From positions 1 to 6,188 of the forward strand of contig JAIRNM010000137.1 in NCBI GenBank assembly GCA_031258055.1: DNA of 6,188 nt. The letters are read 5' to 3'. The DNA is from Bifidobacteriaceae bacterium. Lineage in GTDB: Bacteria > Actinomycetota > Actinomycetes > Actinomycetales > WQXJ01. The notes under the pieces are model-generated. The model was not told the origin of the DNA, ran no database searches, and was given only the letters and a program-made list of their open reading frames with translations. Both the position numbers and the translations under genes were made by a program. Positions 1-5,930 of the stretch are shown piece by piece. How positions within the stretch are numbered: position 1 is the stretch's first letter; each line of letters begins with the position of its first letter.

Positions 1-872
1 AACATGGCGCGCGTCATGGGGCCGACCCCGCCCGGATTCGGTGACAGCCAACCGGCCACCGCCGCCACTTCTGGCGCCACGTCCCCGGCTATGACGAGTT
101 TGCCGGACCCGTCCGGCACCCTGGATACCCCCACATCCAGCACTACCGCCCCCGGCTTGACGTCCTCCGCCCGCACCAAGCCCGGCACTCCAGCGGCCGC
201 CACAATCACATCGGCTTGGCGCAGCAGCCCTGGTAAACCAGCCGTTCCGGTATGGGTCAAAGTGACGGTCGCGTTGATGTCGCGGCGCGTGAACATAAGA
301 CCGATTGAGCGCCCCACGGTGATGCCGCGGCCCAACACCACAACATGGCGCCCGGCCAGGTCCAAGCCGTTGCGCTGGATCAAGTCAATGATCCCGCGCG
401 GCGTGCAAGGCAGCGGCGTGGTCACCGGCGCGTTCACGTTCAGCACCAATGCCCCCAGGTTGGCCGGATGCAGTCCGTCCGCGTCCTTAGCGGGGTCAAT
501 CGCCCGGATCGCCGCGTCCGCGTCGAGATGGCGCGGCAGCGGCAGTTGGACAATATAGCCAGTACAGCTCGGGTCTTCGTTGAGTGCCGCCAGGGCCTCC
601 ATGAGTTGGCCCTGTGAAGCGTCTTCAGCCAGGTCAACCCTAATTGAAGCTATTCCAACCTCGGCGCAGTCGCGGTGTTTGCCGTTCACGTAGATGACCG
701 AGCCAGGGTCCGCGCCCACCAGCACGGTCCCCAAACCCGGTTCAACTCCTCGCTCCCGCAGGGCCGCGACCCTGCCTTTCAGATCGGCTTTGATGTCCGA
801 TGCCGCCCGCCTACCATCCAGCAGCCGCGCCGTTGACCTTCGCTCGCCCGGGGCCGTGGGTTGCCCGCTCAT
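1..872 (-). CDS. folD: Bifunctional methylene-THF dehydrogenase / methenyl-THF cyclohydrolase, 3' end cut by window
   Basis: Cytosolic enzyme of one-carbon metabolism that converts 5,10-methylene-THF to 5,10-methenyl-THF with NAD(P)+, then hydrolyses it to 10-formyl-THF for purine and formyl-Met synthesis. 290 codons are visible from an ATG. Family marks in order are YVNGK (residues 61-65, with the catalytic Tyr61 and Lys65), QLPLP (109-113), KDADGLHP (129-136, Asp132), PCTPRGI (155-161), the dinucleotide loop GRGITVGR (181-188), TLTHTGT (204-210) and [13 protein letters not shown] (278-290). The last motif normally lies close to the C-terminus, so only roughly 10-15 residues should be missing. 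The start codon overlaps the glyA stop as ATGA, with no strong ribosome site of its own, which suggests translational coupling. Oddity: the residue after the VGR of the cofactor loop is Ser189, where family members commonly have Pro. Identification is secure. Confidence 0.96.
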   Translation of the reverse strand, partial: MSGQPTAPGERRSTARLLDGRRAASDIKADLKGRVAALRERGVEPGLGTVLVGADPGSVIYVNGKHRDCAEVGIASIRVDLAEDASQGQLMEALAALNEDPSCTGYIVQLPLPRHLDADAAIRAIDPAKDADGLHPANLGALVLNVNAPVTTPLPCTPRGIIDLIQRNGLDLAGRHVVVLGRGITVGRSIGLMFTRRDINATVTLTHTGTAGLPGLLRQADVIVAAAGVPGLVRAEDVKPGAVVLDVGVSRVPDGSGKLVIAGDVAPEVAAVAGWLSPNPGGVGPMTRAM

Positions 873-2161
873 TGGACCAGGCCCGTGTAAAGCGGGAAGT
901 CGTCGGCCAACCGGGCCGTCCTGGCTTTGAGGGCAGCGACATCGGCGCCATCGCCCTCCCGCAAGGCTGTCGCTATCACATCGGCCACCTCAGTGAACTC
1001 AGATGGGCCAAAGCCGCGGCTGGCCAAAGCCGGGGTGCCGATCCTCAAGCCGGAAGTGACCATCGGCGGGCGCGGGTCGAACGGGATAGCGTTGCGGTTG
1101 ACGGTGATGCCAACCTCCTCCAGCAGATCTTCCGCCTGGCGGCCGTCCAAGGGCGAGTTTCTGAGGTCGACCAGCACCAGGTGGACATCGGTCCCCCCGG
1201 TCAGCACAGACACCCCCGCGGCTTTGACGTCTCCGGCTAACAGTCTTTCCGACAGGATCTGCGCTCCGGCCAAAGTGCGGGCTTGGCGGTCACGGAAATC
1301 GTCCGTCATAGCGATCTTGAAAGCTACCGCCTTGGCGGCGATCACATGCATCAGCGGACCGCCTTGTTGACCGGGGAACACCGCCGAGTTCAGTTTCTTT
1401 CCCCACTGCTCGTTCGAGCGCGACAAGATGAAACCGGAGCGCGGGCCGCCTAGGGTCTTATGCACAGTGGAGGTAGTGACATCGGCGAACGGCACCGGGT
1501 TGGGATGTAAGCCCGCCGCTACCAGCCCAGCGAAATGAGCCATGTCCACCCACAAGGCGGCACCAACCTCATCGGCGATCTGCCTGAAGGCAGCGAAGTC
1601 GAGTTGCCTAGGATAAGCCGACCAACCGGCGATGATAACTTGCGGACGGTGTTCCAGAGCAGCGGCCCGAACCGCCTCCGGCTCGATCCGATAACTGACC
1701 GGGTCCACGCCGTAGGCGGCGACTTCGTAGAGTTTGCCGGAAAAGTTGAGCTTCATGCCATGGGTGAGATGACCGCCGTGGGCGAGTTCCAAGCCCAACA
1801 GTTTCTCCCCTGGCCGCATCATGGCGGCCAGCGCCGCGGCGTTGGCCTGCGCACCGGAATGCGGTTGGACGTTGGCGTAATCGGCCCCGAACAGCTCTTT
1901 TGCCCTGGCTATGGCCAAGTCTTCGGCTATGTCCACGACCTCGCAGCCGCCGTAATAGCGCCTGCCGGGATAGCCCTCAGCGTACTTGTTGGTCAGCACC
2001 GATCCTTGCGCTTCCAGCACACCGCGCGGAACGAAGTTCTCAGAAGCGATCATTTCTAAGGTCCGGCGCTGGCGGGCCAATTCGGCGTCCAAGACAGCCG
2101 CTATTTCCGGGTCCACCTCCGCCAACGGCGTGGCGGTGTAGTCAGTCGAATCAGTGGTCAC
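869..2161 (-). CDS. glyA: Serine hydroxymethyltransferase
   Basis: PLP enzyme that interconverts L-serine + THF with glycine + 5,10-methylene-THF in the cytosol, supplying glycine and one-carbon units; its product feeds FolD, encoded immediately downstream. Family motifs in order: [54 protein letters not shown] and the PLP-lysine block [13 protein letters not shown] (Lys235 of the 430-residue form). Full length for the family. I chose the GTG at 2161-2159 because an AGGAG lies 6 nt upstream (2168-2172) and because the 13 extra residues from the in-frame ATG at 2200 add nothing that looks like SHMT. A TAGGAT hexamer at 2205-2200 could be a -10 box, but I see no good -35; transcription from it would begin inside the longer frame, which again favours the GTG. 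Oddity: AGWSAYPR has Trp where Ala or Gly is commoner. Confidence 0.97.
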   Translation of the reverse strand: MTTDSTDYTATPLAEVDPEIAAVLDAELARQRRTLEMIASENFVPRGVLEAQGSVLTNKYAEGYPGRRYYGGCEVVDIAEDLAIARAKELFGADYANVQPHSGAQANAAALAAMMRPGEKLLGLELAHGGHLTHGMKLNFSGKLYEVAAYGVDPVSYRIEPEAVRAAALEHRPQVIIAGWSAYPRQLDFAAFRQIADEVGAALWVDMAHFAGLVAAGLHPNPVPFADVTTSTVHKTLGGPRSGFILSRSNEQWGKKLNSAVFPGQQGGPLMHVIAAKAVAFKIAMTDDFRDRQARTLAGAQILSERLLAGDVKAAGVSVLTGGTDVHLVLVDLRNSPLDGRQAEDLLEEVGITVNRNAIPFDPRPPMVTSGLRIGTPALASRGFGPSEFTEVADVIATALREGDGADVAALKARTARLADDFPLYTGLVQ

Positions 2162-2167
2162 GTTGAT

Positions 2168-2172
2168 CTCCT
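2168..2172 (-). promoter_or_regulatory. Ribosome binding site deciding the glyA start
   Basis: Minus-strand AGGAG, 6 nt before the GTG at 2161. It supports the 430-residue GlyA over the longer ATG form. Confidence 0.75.
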
Positions 2173-2226
2173 GCTCTGCAATGATTTGGGCCGCCCCCAA
2201 TCCTAGGGCCGCCGCGCGTTCTCCGT

Positions 2227-2244
2227 TTGACCCGGCGGCGTCAA
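2227..2244. repeat. Short inverted repeat TTGAC-N8-GTCAA upstream of glyA
   Basis: Perfect 5-bp arms separated by 8 GC-rich bases, lying between the antitoxin stop (2268) and the glyA start. It could be an operator. The minus-strand copy reads TTGACG and resembles a -35 box, but no matching -10 sits 16-18 bp on. It has no T-run, so it is unlikely to be a terminator. Arms this short can occur by chance. Confidence 0.25.
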
Positions 2245-2267
2245 GGCCTATCCATCCTCTGGGCTTC

Positions 2268-2573
2268 TCATATGACGGCGAGCCTGGTGTCCCCGAACTC
2301 GGCCTCCACCACTAGGTTCCCGCCGAGGCCCTCGATATATCGCCGCAGAGTGTCAATCCTCGCGCGCTCCACCTGGCCCGACTCAATCTGGGATACCCGG
2401 TTTTGGGACACGCCTGTCTCGGCCGCCAGGGTTGCCTGGGAGACTCCCAGCGCTGCTCGTATTTCGCGCAGCCTCGCCGCGCGGTACTCGGCCCGGATGA
2501 CATCGGCCAGCCGCGCCACTTCGGCCTCGTCCACGCCGCACGCGGCGCGCAAATCCGCTAATGGCTTACTCAT
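2268..2573 (-). CDS. HigA-type Xre-family antitoxin
   Basis: 101-residue DNA-binding protein. Residues 1-33 form a charged helical arm ([10 protein letters not shown] onward). Residues 34-82 are an Xre/Cro helix-turn-helix, with [16 protein letters not shown] as the HTH core and RVSQIESGQ as its end, followed by [15 protein letters not shown] and a short beta tail. This arrangement is typical of antitoxins paired with Gp49/HigB-like RelE-superfamily toxins. In such systems the antitoxin neutralises the mRNA-cleaving toxin and represses its own promoter. The ATG has a strong AAGGAG (2581-2586) 7 nt upstream, so I take it as the true start. The frame stays open upstream without a stop into a truncated toxin start, so an automatic caller may report one 150-157 residue fusion. 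With the toxin broken, this antitoxin is probably orphaned; it may still act as a repressor. Confidence 0.85.
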   Translation of the reverse strand: MSKPLADLRAACGVDEAEVARLADVIRAEYRAARLREIRAALGVSQATLAAETGVSQNRVSQIESGQVERARIDTLRRYIEGLGGNLVVEAEFGDTRLAVI

Positions 2574-2720
2574 ATCGCTTCTCCTTCCAAGCAGGCGCCC
2601 CAAGGCCGGTCCGTCGTCGGCCAACACATCAATGGCAGCAAAGAAGAGTTGTTGGGTTGGCGCGTCAGCGGCGAGGACCCACGCTTCCACCAGCTTGGAG
2701 CGTTTCACATCCCACGTCAC
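2574..2720 (-). pseudogene. 5' remnant of a HigB/Gp49-like (RelE superfamily) toxin, in frame with the antitoxin
   Basis: About 49 residues are readable from the GTG at 2720 (a TTG at 2741 is a less likely start). VTWDVKRSKLVEAWV, then AAIDVLADDGPALGR, match the N-terminal half expected of Gp49/HigB toxins, where a W-V...W segment is followed by a helix ending in Leu-Ala-x-x-Gly-Pro-x-Leu-Gly-Arg. In the family this is followed by a K-E-L-R strand, the R-V-L-x-x-F core and the GxxK catalytic region. None of these is present: after ALGR only 7 codons remain before the antitoxin ATG, and they contain its ribosome site. The simplest reading is an internal deletion of roughly 60-70 codons that removed the catalytic part. 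The alternative, a functional toxin-antitoxin fusion, is less likely because no nuclease residues are left. Confidence 0.7.
2581..2586 (-). promoter_or_regulatory. Ribosome binding site of the HigA-type antitoxin
   Basis: Minus-strand AAGGAG, 7 nt before the ATG at 2573. It shows that translation of the antitoxin can begin independently of the open frame running in from the toxin remnant. Confidence 0.75.
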
Positions 2721-2850
2721 ACACCCCAGCGTATCAGTCAAACCTTTTATCCGTATGAATCCGGGGTTCTTTTCGGGGCGCGGCGGTTGGGCCGCTTTAT
2801 CGCGGGGAACGCCTACGCGCCGCCGACTACGTCACAACCCGGTCGGGAAT

Positions 2851-2967
2851 TCAGGTGATTAGGACGTGTACAGTGTGCTTGGCCTCAGTCAGCGTGTCGG
2901 CGCCGAAATGGGTGCTCCATACGGACTGTCTTCCTCTGATGGTGCCGACGTGAGGACAAAGCGGCAC
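2851..2967 (-). pseudogene. Degenerate C-terminal copy of the small gene at 4356-4628
   Basis: A 38-codon frame from a GTG at 2967 ends at TGA 2851. Its last 22 residues read W-S-T-H-F-GADTLTEAK-H-T-V-H-V-L-I-T. They align with W-I-T-Y-V-GADTLSEAK-C-T-V-D-A-F-I-A in the small ORF at 4356-4628, ending 6 residues earlier. Similarity stops at the Trp, and the residues before it are unrelated, so this looks like a broken or truncated paralogue and not a working gene. It lies directly downstream of the AbiEii-like gene on the same strand. Function unknown. Confidence 0.6.
2854..2923 (-). repeat. Degenerate 70-bp direct repeat, copy 1
   Basis: Aligned by hand without gaps to 4380-4449 in the same orientation, about 51 of 70 positions match, including the exact block TCGGCGCC and TACAGTG. 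Substitutions are largely at positions that keep the encoded residues similar, which points to ancestry from a shared coding sequence and not from a transposon end. Confidence 0.65.
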
Positions 2968-2976
2968 GCGGCCAGA

Positions 2977-3717
2977 TCAGGCGGTTGGAGCCAGGCCACG
3001 CTTGGACAGGAGGTCGTACAGATTCTCGGATAGGCTCAGGACCACATGCTCTGCGTCAGATGAACTCAGCAAGTCGTCTTCTGCCACTAGCGAGGCTAGG
3101 TAGTCAAGCCCAAGCTCACTCAATCGTCCCGCCACCAGTTGAAGGTCGTTGTCGGCTATGAGTGACCCGTGTTGGCGAAGCAAATATCCGATGTCCCACA
3201 CGTCCCGTCCGACTGCACGCCCGAGGAAGGCCAAAGTCTTGAGGTGCGCTAAGGCAGCGAGATCGTAGACTCGGATGCCATTTATCGTTTTTGTGTCCAT
3301 GCTGACTTGATCCGCGCGGCGATATGAGATCTCGATTTTCAGTGGATCGACTCCGATGTCAGGATGGTGGACCATATGTCGGCGTGTGGTCTGGGTGTCC
3401 TTCTTGATGTTGACGGCGGGATTGGTCAGTCCGGCCTTTGTGACCGCTTCTGAGATGGCAGTGACGGTTTCGACAGACGGGTCTTTGCCGTCGAAGTCTA
3501 GATCGGTCGAATAGCGCGGCATGCCGTAGCCGAACACTAGCGCGGTGCCTCCTTTAAGGGTGAGGCCCAAGGCATCCCTGCTGGTTAACTGTTGTGCGAT
3601 CCGCGCCATCAGCGCCAAGCGCGTCAACTGGGCGCTACTGAAACTGGCTGGATCTTCTGTCCAGGGGGTCAGATGCTCAGCCACTTTGACCGGCCCACCG
3701 CTTCGCCCGAAATCCAT
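2977..3717 (-). CDS. AbiEii/AbiGii-type nucleotidyltransferase toxin
   Basis: 246-residue cytosolic protein of the AbiEii (DUF1814-like) branch of minimal nucleotidyltransferases, which act as toxins of type IV-style toxin-antitoxin and abortive-infection systems; studied relatives (the MenT group) modify tRNA 3' ends. The active-site signature is plain: LKGGTAL (54-60), then PRYSTDLDFD (67-76) with Arg68, Ser70, Asp72 and Asp74 as expected NTP/metal ligands. It is followed by the KIEIS strand (127-131) and the helical YDLAALAHLKTLAFLGR...RDVWDIGYLL segment (151-180, Lys160, Arg171, Asp172, Asp175). All catalytic positions look intact. The ATG at 3717 overlaps the upstream gene by 49 nt. A GTG at 3684, with GGTGGG 9 nt upstream and only 16 nt overlap, is a fair alternative start giving 235 residues. 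Either way the two genes are co-translated. The upstream partner is not a recognisable AbiEi antitoxin. Confidence 0.88.
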   Translation of the reverse strand: MDFGRSGGPVKVAEHLTPWTEDPASFSSAQLTRLALMARIAQQLTSRDALGLTLKGGTALVFGYGMPRYSTDLDFDGKDPSVETVTAISEAVTKAGLTNPAVNIKKDTQTTRRHMVHHPDIGVDPLKIEISYRRADQVSMDTKTINGIRVYDLAALAHLKTLAFLGRAVGRDVWDIGYLLRQHGSLIADNDLQLVAGRLSELGLDYLASLVAEDDLLSSSDAEHVVLSLSENLYDLLSKRGLAPTA

Positions 3718-4229
3718 CGGTCCAGAGCATGCTTGGCGTCTGCTGTCGGCAGGGCCGGACGCATCAGGCGTGCCGCGTCAAGGGCCATATGCTTCTGTGC
3801 CGGCGTGTCCAACCAGTCGTCGGTTGCGCCGTCGAGGTTCATCACCGTACCGAAGCGTGACAGTGAATGCCACAGCATGTCGCAGATAGCACGGTAGTAG
3901 TCGGCTGCCCAAACTGGACCGCGCGGAACGATCTCCAGCCCCTTTGACTCCAAGATCGATCTGGCATCGTAAACCCCCCAGTCCCCGTAGATGGGATTGG
4001 TGTTAGTGTCCGTCCGTTCCCCGCCCAGACGCACCTGGCGTGGCTGGTCGATGCCGACACGCCAGTGGTACACGTCGTGCCAATCCCCGGACGGTCCGTC
4101 TGCGGAGTGAAGGTTCATCGCGTAAATACCAGTAATGTACTGGCGCCGGGTGGTCGGCGGGATCGGAACCTGCTCTGCGGGCGCGACCGCGAACCGTTCG
4201 GCGACCGATAAGTGTCCGCCGCTCGGCAT
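3669..4229 (-). CDS. Unknown Trp-rich protein, candidate antitoxin or partner of the AbiEii-like toxin
   Basis: 186 residues that I do not recognise as a named family. The start is well supported: ATG at 4229 with AAGGGGG (4234-4240) 4 nt upstream. Eight Trp are spread along it (W50, W56, W84, W107, W120, W139, W172, W183). Segments likely to be conserved are QYITGIYAMNL (30-40), GDWHDVYHWRV (48-58), GDWGVYDAR (82-90) and VWAADYYRAICDMLWHSL (106-123, helical, probably coupled to the preceding ones). No signal peptide, membrane helix or helix-turn-helix is visible, so it is soluble and does not resemble the winged-helix AbiEi antitoxin. Its 3' end overlaps the AbiEii-like gene by 16-49 nt, the tight coupling usual for antitoxin-then-toxin pairs; that is the only basis for the proposed role. 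A toxin accessory factor is possible too. Confidence 0.7.
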   Translation of the reverse strand: MPSGGHLSVAERFAVAPAEQVPIPPTTRRQYITGIYAMNLHSADGPSGDWHDVYHWRVGIDQPRQVRLGGERTDTNTNPIYGDWGVYDARSILESKGLEIVPRGPVWAADYYRAICDMLWHSLSRFGTVMNLDGATDDWLDTPAQKHMALDAARLMRPALPTADAKHALDRWISGEAVGRSKWLSI

Positions 4230-4233
4230 CGTT

Positions 4234-4240
4234 CCCCCTT
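4234..4240 (-). promoter_or_regulatory. Ribosome binding site of the AbiEii partner gene
   Basis: Minus-strand AAGGGGG, 4 nt before the ATG at 4229. It fixes the 186-residue start and serves as the strong entry site for the overlapping two-gene unit. Confidence 0.65.
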
Positions 4241-4355
4241 CTTAAGTACACCTCTTACCGCTTGACATTTTCCCACGGTGTTCCAATCGGCGCCAACCGT
4301 CTTCCTCCGGCACACGCCAGAATCATGCCGCTAGGGGCTTCTTGGCCGCCTGGCT

Positions 4356-4628
4356 TTACGTGCAACCGGCTTCTTGGTGGGCGATGAAGGCATCTACAGT
4401 GCATTTAGCCTCACTGAGCGTATCGGCGCCAACGTAGGTGATCCATTCGTCGCCGCTGTGCGGCTCACCGCCTTGTAGGTATGGGATCGGCTCGTAGAAA
4501 GACCATTCGAGGTCAAGTCGGTAAACGGTCCACAGCCACGGCTGTGCGGGGTGCTTGCGGATCAAATAGCCGTCATCGCGGCTGTAGATTCCGGGTCCTT
4601 GGTTTACCCAAGTCTTGTCGCGATTTGG
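4356..4628 (-). CDS. Small hypothetical protein, possibly 5'-truncated
   Basis: The frame is open from just after a TAA at 4631-4629 to a TAA at 4356-4358. The only conventional start is a TTG at 4565 (69 residues) with no good ribosome site. The 21 codons before it (TWVNQGPGIYSRDDGY and flanks) look equally protein-like but contain no ATG, GTG or TTG, so the gene may have lost its 5' end. The protein is aromatic and acidic: PWLWTVYRLDLEWSFYEP, then GGEPHSGDEWITYVGADTLSEAK and a short helix to the C-terminus. No membrane segment or HTH is seen. I do not recognise the family. A degenerate copy of its C-terminal part lies at 2851-2967. It diverges from the sdp-like operon, whose putative promoter overlaps its 5' region, so it could be a linked regulator or immunity factor, but nothing in the sequence shows this. 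Confidence 0.5.
   Translation of the reverse strand, partial: PNRDKTWVNQGPGIYSRDDGYLIRKHPAQPWLWTVYRLDLEWSFYEPIPYLQGGEPHSGDEWITYVGADTLSEAKCTVDAFIAHQEAGCT
4380..4449 (-). repeat. Degenerate 70-bp direct repeat, copy 2
   Basis: Partner of 2854-2923, with about 51 of 70 matches by manual alignment. It lies inside the small ORF at 4356-4628. The two copies enclose the AbiEii-like gene and its partner. Confidence 0.65.
4598..4612. repeat. 15-bp palindrome CTTGG-N5-CCAAG, possible operator
   Basis: Perfect 5-bp arms around TTTAC, located 12 bp upstream of the putative -35 of the sdp-like operon. The position would suit a regulator site for the divergent region. The arms are short and it also falls in the open frame of the minus-strand small gene, so it may be coincidental. 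Confidence 0.25.
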
Positions 4629-4652
4629 TTACTGGGCCTAACGTCCTATACA
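4625..4652 (+). promoter_or_regulatory. Putative promoter of the sdp-like operon
   Basis: TTGGTT (4625-4630) and TATACA (4647-4652) are separated by 16 bp; the -10 is a good match to TATAAT, the -35 is partial. Transcription from it would start near 4659 and leave a leader of about 30 nt before the GTG at 4690. Recognised by eye only. Confidence 0.4.
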
Positions 4653-4677
4653 GTGCTCGAGAATCCACTGAGAAGAC

Positions 4678-4683
4678 GGGGGT
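4678..4683 (+). promoter_or_regulatory. Ribosome binding site of the sdpC-like gene
   Basis: GGGGGT, 6 nt before the GTG at 4690. Together with the signal peptide that begins right after it, this fixes the start. Confidence 0.6.
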
Positions 4684-4689
4684 AATACA

Positions 4690-5343
4690 GTGAGACTAGG
4701 CATTACAAGAATCGCAGCTTTGGTCACGGGGGGGGCAGTGGCGCTCGGGGCTGTCGCACCCGCGACCGCGCCGGAGGCCGCTTCCTCTTTAGAGCCTGCG
4801 ACGACCCAAAGTGAGCACAGCGACCATGACTTGGTTGCTGGACTGGTGTTTCAGATCGGTCCGGTCGCGGACGAACTGGCGCTGGCTGGGGCCAAGCCCG
4901 CTAACCTTAGCGCGGAAGAATATCTGCATCTGGTAGATGCATCAGTGACAGACTTGCTCGAACACTATGATGCGACGGTTGACCCAGCCCTGACGCTCAT
5001 TCGATCAGGCGATCCGGTCAGAGCTGAGCAAGGGCTGAACCTTTTAGGAGATGCCGCGATCCAACAGAGTCAAGACCTGCTGTCGATTGGCGGCATAGAC
5101 TGGAAACCTGGCGACGATGAGGCAATCAGTCCGAAGTGCGGAGCAGCCGTTGTTTGTGCGGCGTACATCACCGTGGGCGTTCACAACAACGTGGTCGGGA
5201 CAGCGTTCGTAGTGCTCGTGGCTGGCGCTGCGGTCTCTGCCGGGGCCGTGTTATGGACAGGTAAGTGGGTATGGATGAAGAGCGCGACTGGCGGAGGGGT
5301 TGAGCCCAAGACGCTGATCGCCGACATCACGCGAGTCGCGTGA
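4690..5343 (+). CDS. sdpC: SdpC-like killing-peptide precursor (sporulation-delaying-protein family toxin)
   Basis: 217-residue secreted precursor. In the Bacillus subtilis family prototype, SdpC is exported, processed with the help of SdpA and SdpB, and releases a disulfide-bonded hydrophobic peptide that collapses the membrane potential of neighbouring cells. Here residues 1-27 are a signal peptide (MRLGITR, a hydrophobic core, cleavage probably after ATA). Residues 48-62, LVAGLVFQIGPVADE, match the conserved N-terminal G-L-x-F-x-x-G-x-V block. Residues 148-156, PKCGAAVVC, correspond to PSCGLYAVC of SdpC, with Cys150 and Cys156 five residues apart. They are followed by a long hydrophobic stretch (157-189) ending in WTGKWVWMK, as expected for the toxic peptide, and a short polar tail. 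The start is a GTG with a good ribosome site. The stop overlaps the sdpA-like start as GTGA. Assignment rests on motif order from memory, not a search. Confidence 0.85.
   Translation: MRLGITRIAALVTGGAVALGAVAPATAPEAASSLEPATTQSEHSDHDLVAGLVFQIGPVADELALAGAKPANLSAEEYLHLVDASVTDLLEHYDATVDPALTLIRSGDPVRAEQGLNLLGDAAIQQSQDLLSIGGIDWKPGDDEAISPKCGAAVVCAAYITVGVHNNVVGTAFVVLVAGAAVSAGAVLWTGKWVWMKSATGGGVEPKTLIADITRVA
5137..5280 (+). other. Predicted mature toxic peptide region of the SdpC-like precursor
   Basis: Codons 150-197. It begins at Cys150, the position equivalent to the first residue of the B. subtilis SDP peptide (42 residues, Cys1-Cys7 disulfide). Cys156 gives the same Cys1-Cys7 spacing. The region is almost wholly hydrophobic, with a Trp/Lys-rich end near residues 189-197. 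The exact C-terminal cut cannot be told from sequence: 42 residues would end at Gly191. Confidence 0.55.
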
Positions 5344-5930
5344 TCACCGTGTCGAATCCGCCGAATGGGCCTATGAGACCCGATGTCAGACGCGCGCGAT
5401 TGTCCGCCGTCGTGGCGGCAGTCACCTGCGTGGCCGCAGTTGGATTGGTCGGATTCGCGTGGCTCCCTGTATCCGAAGTGGCTGGCCCCAGGGGTCGTGC
5501 CGTCGCTGGCGCGATTCGCTCGGTCACGGTACAGGGATGGGCATTCTTCACACGGGACCCACAAACCGCAGCGATCACGCCATACCGTCTGGACGGCAAT
5601 ACCTGGCAATCGGCCATTCGCGGACCGAACGCTCAGCCGCGCTATTGGCTGGGCCTCAACCGGGAGTCGAGATTGACGGACTTTGATGTGCAGTCCCTGA
5701 CCACACAAATTGAGGAAGAGTGGTGGTCCACCTGCGACCAGGCTGACGCGACTAGCTGCTTCGCTGCGGACCCCACCGCACACCCGGTCACTGTTGTAAC
5801 TGCGGACCCAAGACTGTGCGGCCCGGTCGCGCTAGTGAGTGAACCGCCGGTTCCATGGGCCTATCGGGATCTACGAGACCACATGCCGGCGGATTGGGTG
5901 GTGCTCAATGTGAAGTGTGAAGCACTGTGA
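5340..5930 (+). CDS. sdpA: SdpA-like maturation protein
   Basis: 196 residues from a GTG that overlaps the sdpC-like stop by 4 bp. In-frame GTG 5349 and ATG 5373 are alternative starts, and none has a strong ribosome site, so coupling to the upstream gene is likely. A basic N-terminus (RPDVRRAR) precedes a single membrane anchor at about 21-43, placing most of the protein on one side of the membrane. The family signature QGWAFFTRDP is at 65-74, followed by WQSAIRGPN (89-97), WLGLNRESR (103-111) and EEEWWSTC (125-132). Cys132, Cys140, Cys160 and Cys193 lie in the C-terminal domain. In B. subtilis, SdpA together with SdpB is required to convert the secreted SdpC into the active peptide; its chemistry is not settled. 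Compared with the roughly 160-residue Bacillus protein it is a little longer at both ends. Confidence 0.85.
   Translation: MITVSNPPNGPMRPDVRRARLSAVVAAVTCVAAVGLVGFAWLPVSEVAGPRGRAVAGAIRSVTVQGWAFFTRDPQTAAITPYRLDGNTWQSAIRGPNAQPRYWLGLNRESRLTDFDVQSLTTQIEEEWWSTCDQADATSCFAADPTAHPVTVVTADPRLCGPVALVSEPPVPWAYRDLRDHMPADWVVLNVKCEAL

Noticed and set aside
4..1370. Long plus-strand open frames (184, 146 and 147 codons) across the folD and glyA region
   Set aside because: They are antisense shadows of two well-identified minus-strand genes, and their Ser/Pro/Arg-rich translations resemble no protein.
1535..2059. Plus-strand frame of 174 codons
   Set aside because: It is antisense to the most conserved part of glyA.
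2792..2805. Small hairpin CCGC-TTTATC-GCGG as a terminator
   Set aside because: It has only 4-bp arms and no following T-run on either strand. I see nothing else convincing in 2742-2850.
2227..2862. Plus-strand frame of 211 codons
   Set aside because: It is antisense to the HigA-type antitoxin and toxin remnant, and its Ser/Arg/Ala-rich composition is typical of a GC-rich shadow frame.
4262..4290. Perfect TTGACA (-35 consensus) on the plus strand at 4262-4267
   Set aside because: The bases 17 bp further on read AATCGG, not a -10 box, and no plus-strand gene follows until 4690.
5181..5783. Minus-strand frame of 200 codons opposite sdpC and sdpA
   Set aside because: It overlaps two genes with clear family motifs and shows no recognisable domain of its own.
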